Source: Bog-756 sp036513075
Lineage (GTDB): Bacteria; Actinomycetota; Acidimicrobiia; Acidimicrobiales; RAAP-2
Length of the DNA stretch: 46,863 nt
Direction: 5' to 3'
Assembly (NCBI GenBank): GCA_036513075.1
Contig: DATBZS010000040.1
Location: forward strand, 1 to 46,863
The notes under the pieces: generated by a model
What the model was told of the DNA's origin: nothing
The model's input: only the letters and a program-made list of their open reading frames with translations
Database searches by the model: none
Made by a program: the position numbers and the translations under genes
Shown here: positions 46,635-46,863 of the stretch, one piece after another
Layout of the letters: each line of letters begins with the position of its first letter
Numbering within the stretch: position 1 is the first letter of the stretch

Positions 46635-46863
46635 GTGCCGGATTCCGCCCGTTCCGACGGCGCCGGGCCCGGGGCCGGTGAACCTTCCGATCGTGCGATC
46701 ACGCCGGTGACGCCGCAGGGCCCTTCCCCGGTCACCGCTCCCATGCTCGGGGTGGGTGCCATCGTGAAGCCGCACGGGCTTGGCGGCGACGTGATCGTCA
46801 AGCTGACCACCAACCGCGACGAGCGGGTCGACCCGGGTGTGGTGCTCACCGCGGAGGACGGCC
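46635..46863 (+). CDS. rimM: ribosome maturation factor RimM, N-terminal part (3' end outside window)
   Basis: 76 codons to the window end. LGVGAIVKPHGLGGDVIVKL is the start of the RimM N-terminal barrel, which assists 30S head assembly next to S19. The domain begins near codon 38; the codons before it are Pro/Gly/Ser-rich, so the true start may be GTG 46635, GTG 46707 or ATG 46743. Position after rpsP-khpA is the expected order. Confidence 0.9.
   Translation, partial: MPDSARSDGAGPGAGEPSDRAITPVTPQGPSPVTAPMLGVGAIVKPHGLGGDVIVKLTTNRDERVDPGVVLTAEDG

Noticed and set aside
1..46863. tRNA, rRNA, SRP RNA, transposase, integrase or phage genes
   Set aside because: None could be recognised by eye; a tRNAscan/Infernal and IS search would be needed to exclude weak cases.

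Overview
The window is G+C-rich, densely packed bacterial chromosome, coding on both strands. It reads as an actinomycetote. The evidence is the actinobacterial-type 2-oxoglutarate dehydrogenase E1, a GTP-type PEP carboxykinase, the order rsmD-coaD-DivIVA-like-DUF177-rpmF-plsX followed later by acpP-rnc-mutM-smc-ftsY-ffh-rpsP-khpA-rimM, zinc-ribbon L28 and L32, a group II truncated haemoglobin, an SCO6745-family protein, many GTG starts, and many apparently leaderless genes. A member of the Acidimicrobiia or a related deep actinobacterial line is my guess, not a demonstration. I see no transposase, IS end, CRISPR array, tRNA or rRNA. No gap between genes exceeds 300 bp; the longest are about 190 bp (15508-15697), 176 bp (45823-45998) and 172 bp (8181-8352).

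Layout. 1-16645 holds a mixed set of metabolic and DNA-repair genes: the C-terminal part of the 2-oxoglutarate dehydrogenase E1, an M20 peptidase, a NYN RNase with a histone-H1-like repeat and an S1 domain, fabZ-xth, a short UvrD-like helicase, a PH-domain membrane protein, a zinc-ribbon protein, galactokinase, beta-carbonic anhydrase, a CaiB/AMACR protein, a Lrp-type RAM protein, an MFS protein, pckG and thiL. 16781-24456 is a housekeeping block: rpmB, fakA-recG, rsmD-coaD-DivIVA-like-DUF177 and rpmF-plsX. 24460-37005 is an accessory block lying between plsX and acpP, which are often neighbours elsewhere: an esterase, an acyl-CoA dehydrogenase, trHbO, an SDR, an SCO6745 protein, a VOC protein, an ABM-like protein, a four-gene circularly permuted ATP-grasp / alpha-E / transglutaminase operon (29765-35902) and a divergent sulfotransferase. 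37121-46863 returns to housekeeping: acpP-rnc-mutM, smc-ftsY, ffh, and rpsP-khpA-rimM (cut by the window end).

How genes work together. The ATP-grasp / alpha-E / transglutaminase genes are joined by GTGA stop-start overlaps and are the best candidate for a poorly characterised system, probably peptide or isopeptide bond formation and remodelling. FabZ, FakA, PlsX and AcpP all serve fatty-acid and phospholipid synthesis. FtsY and Ffh form the protein-targeting GTPase pair. L32, L28, S16, KhpA, RimM and RsmD belong to ribosome assembly.

Regulation. Fifteen exact TANNNT hexamers, plus one CACCAT variant with a good -35, lie 6-9 nt upstream of ATG or GTG starts, which indicates widespread leaderless mRNAs. 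Three of these starts belong to tiny ORFs that abut or overlap the start of a larger gene. The pckG leader carries two adjacent perfect inverted repeats and a third repeat arm that could compete for pairing.
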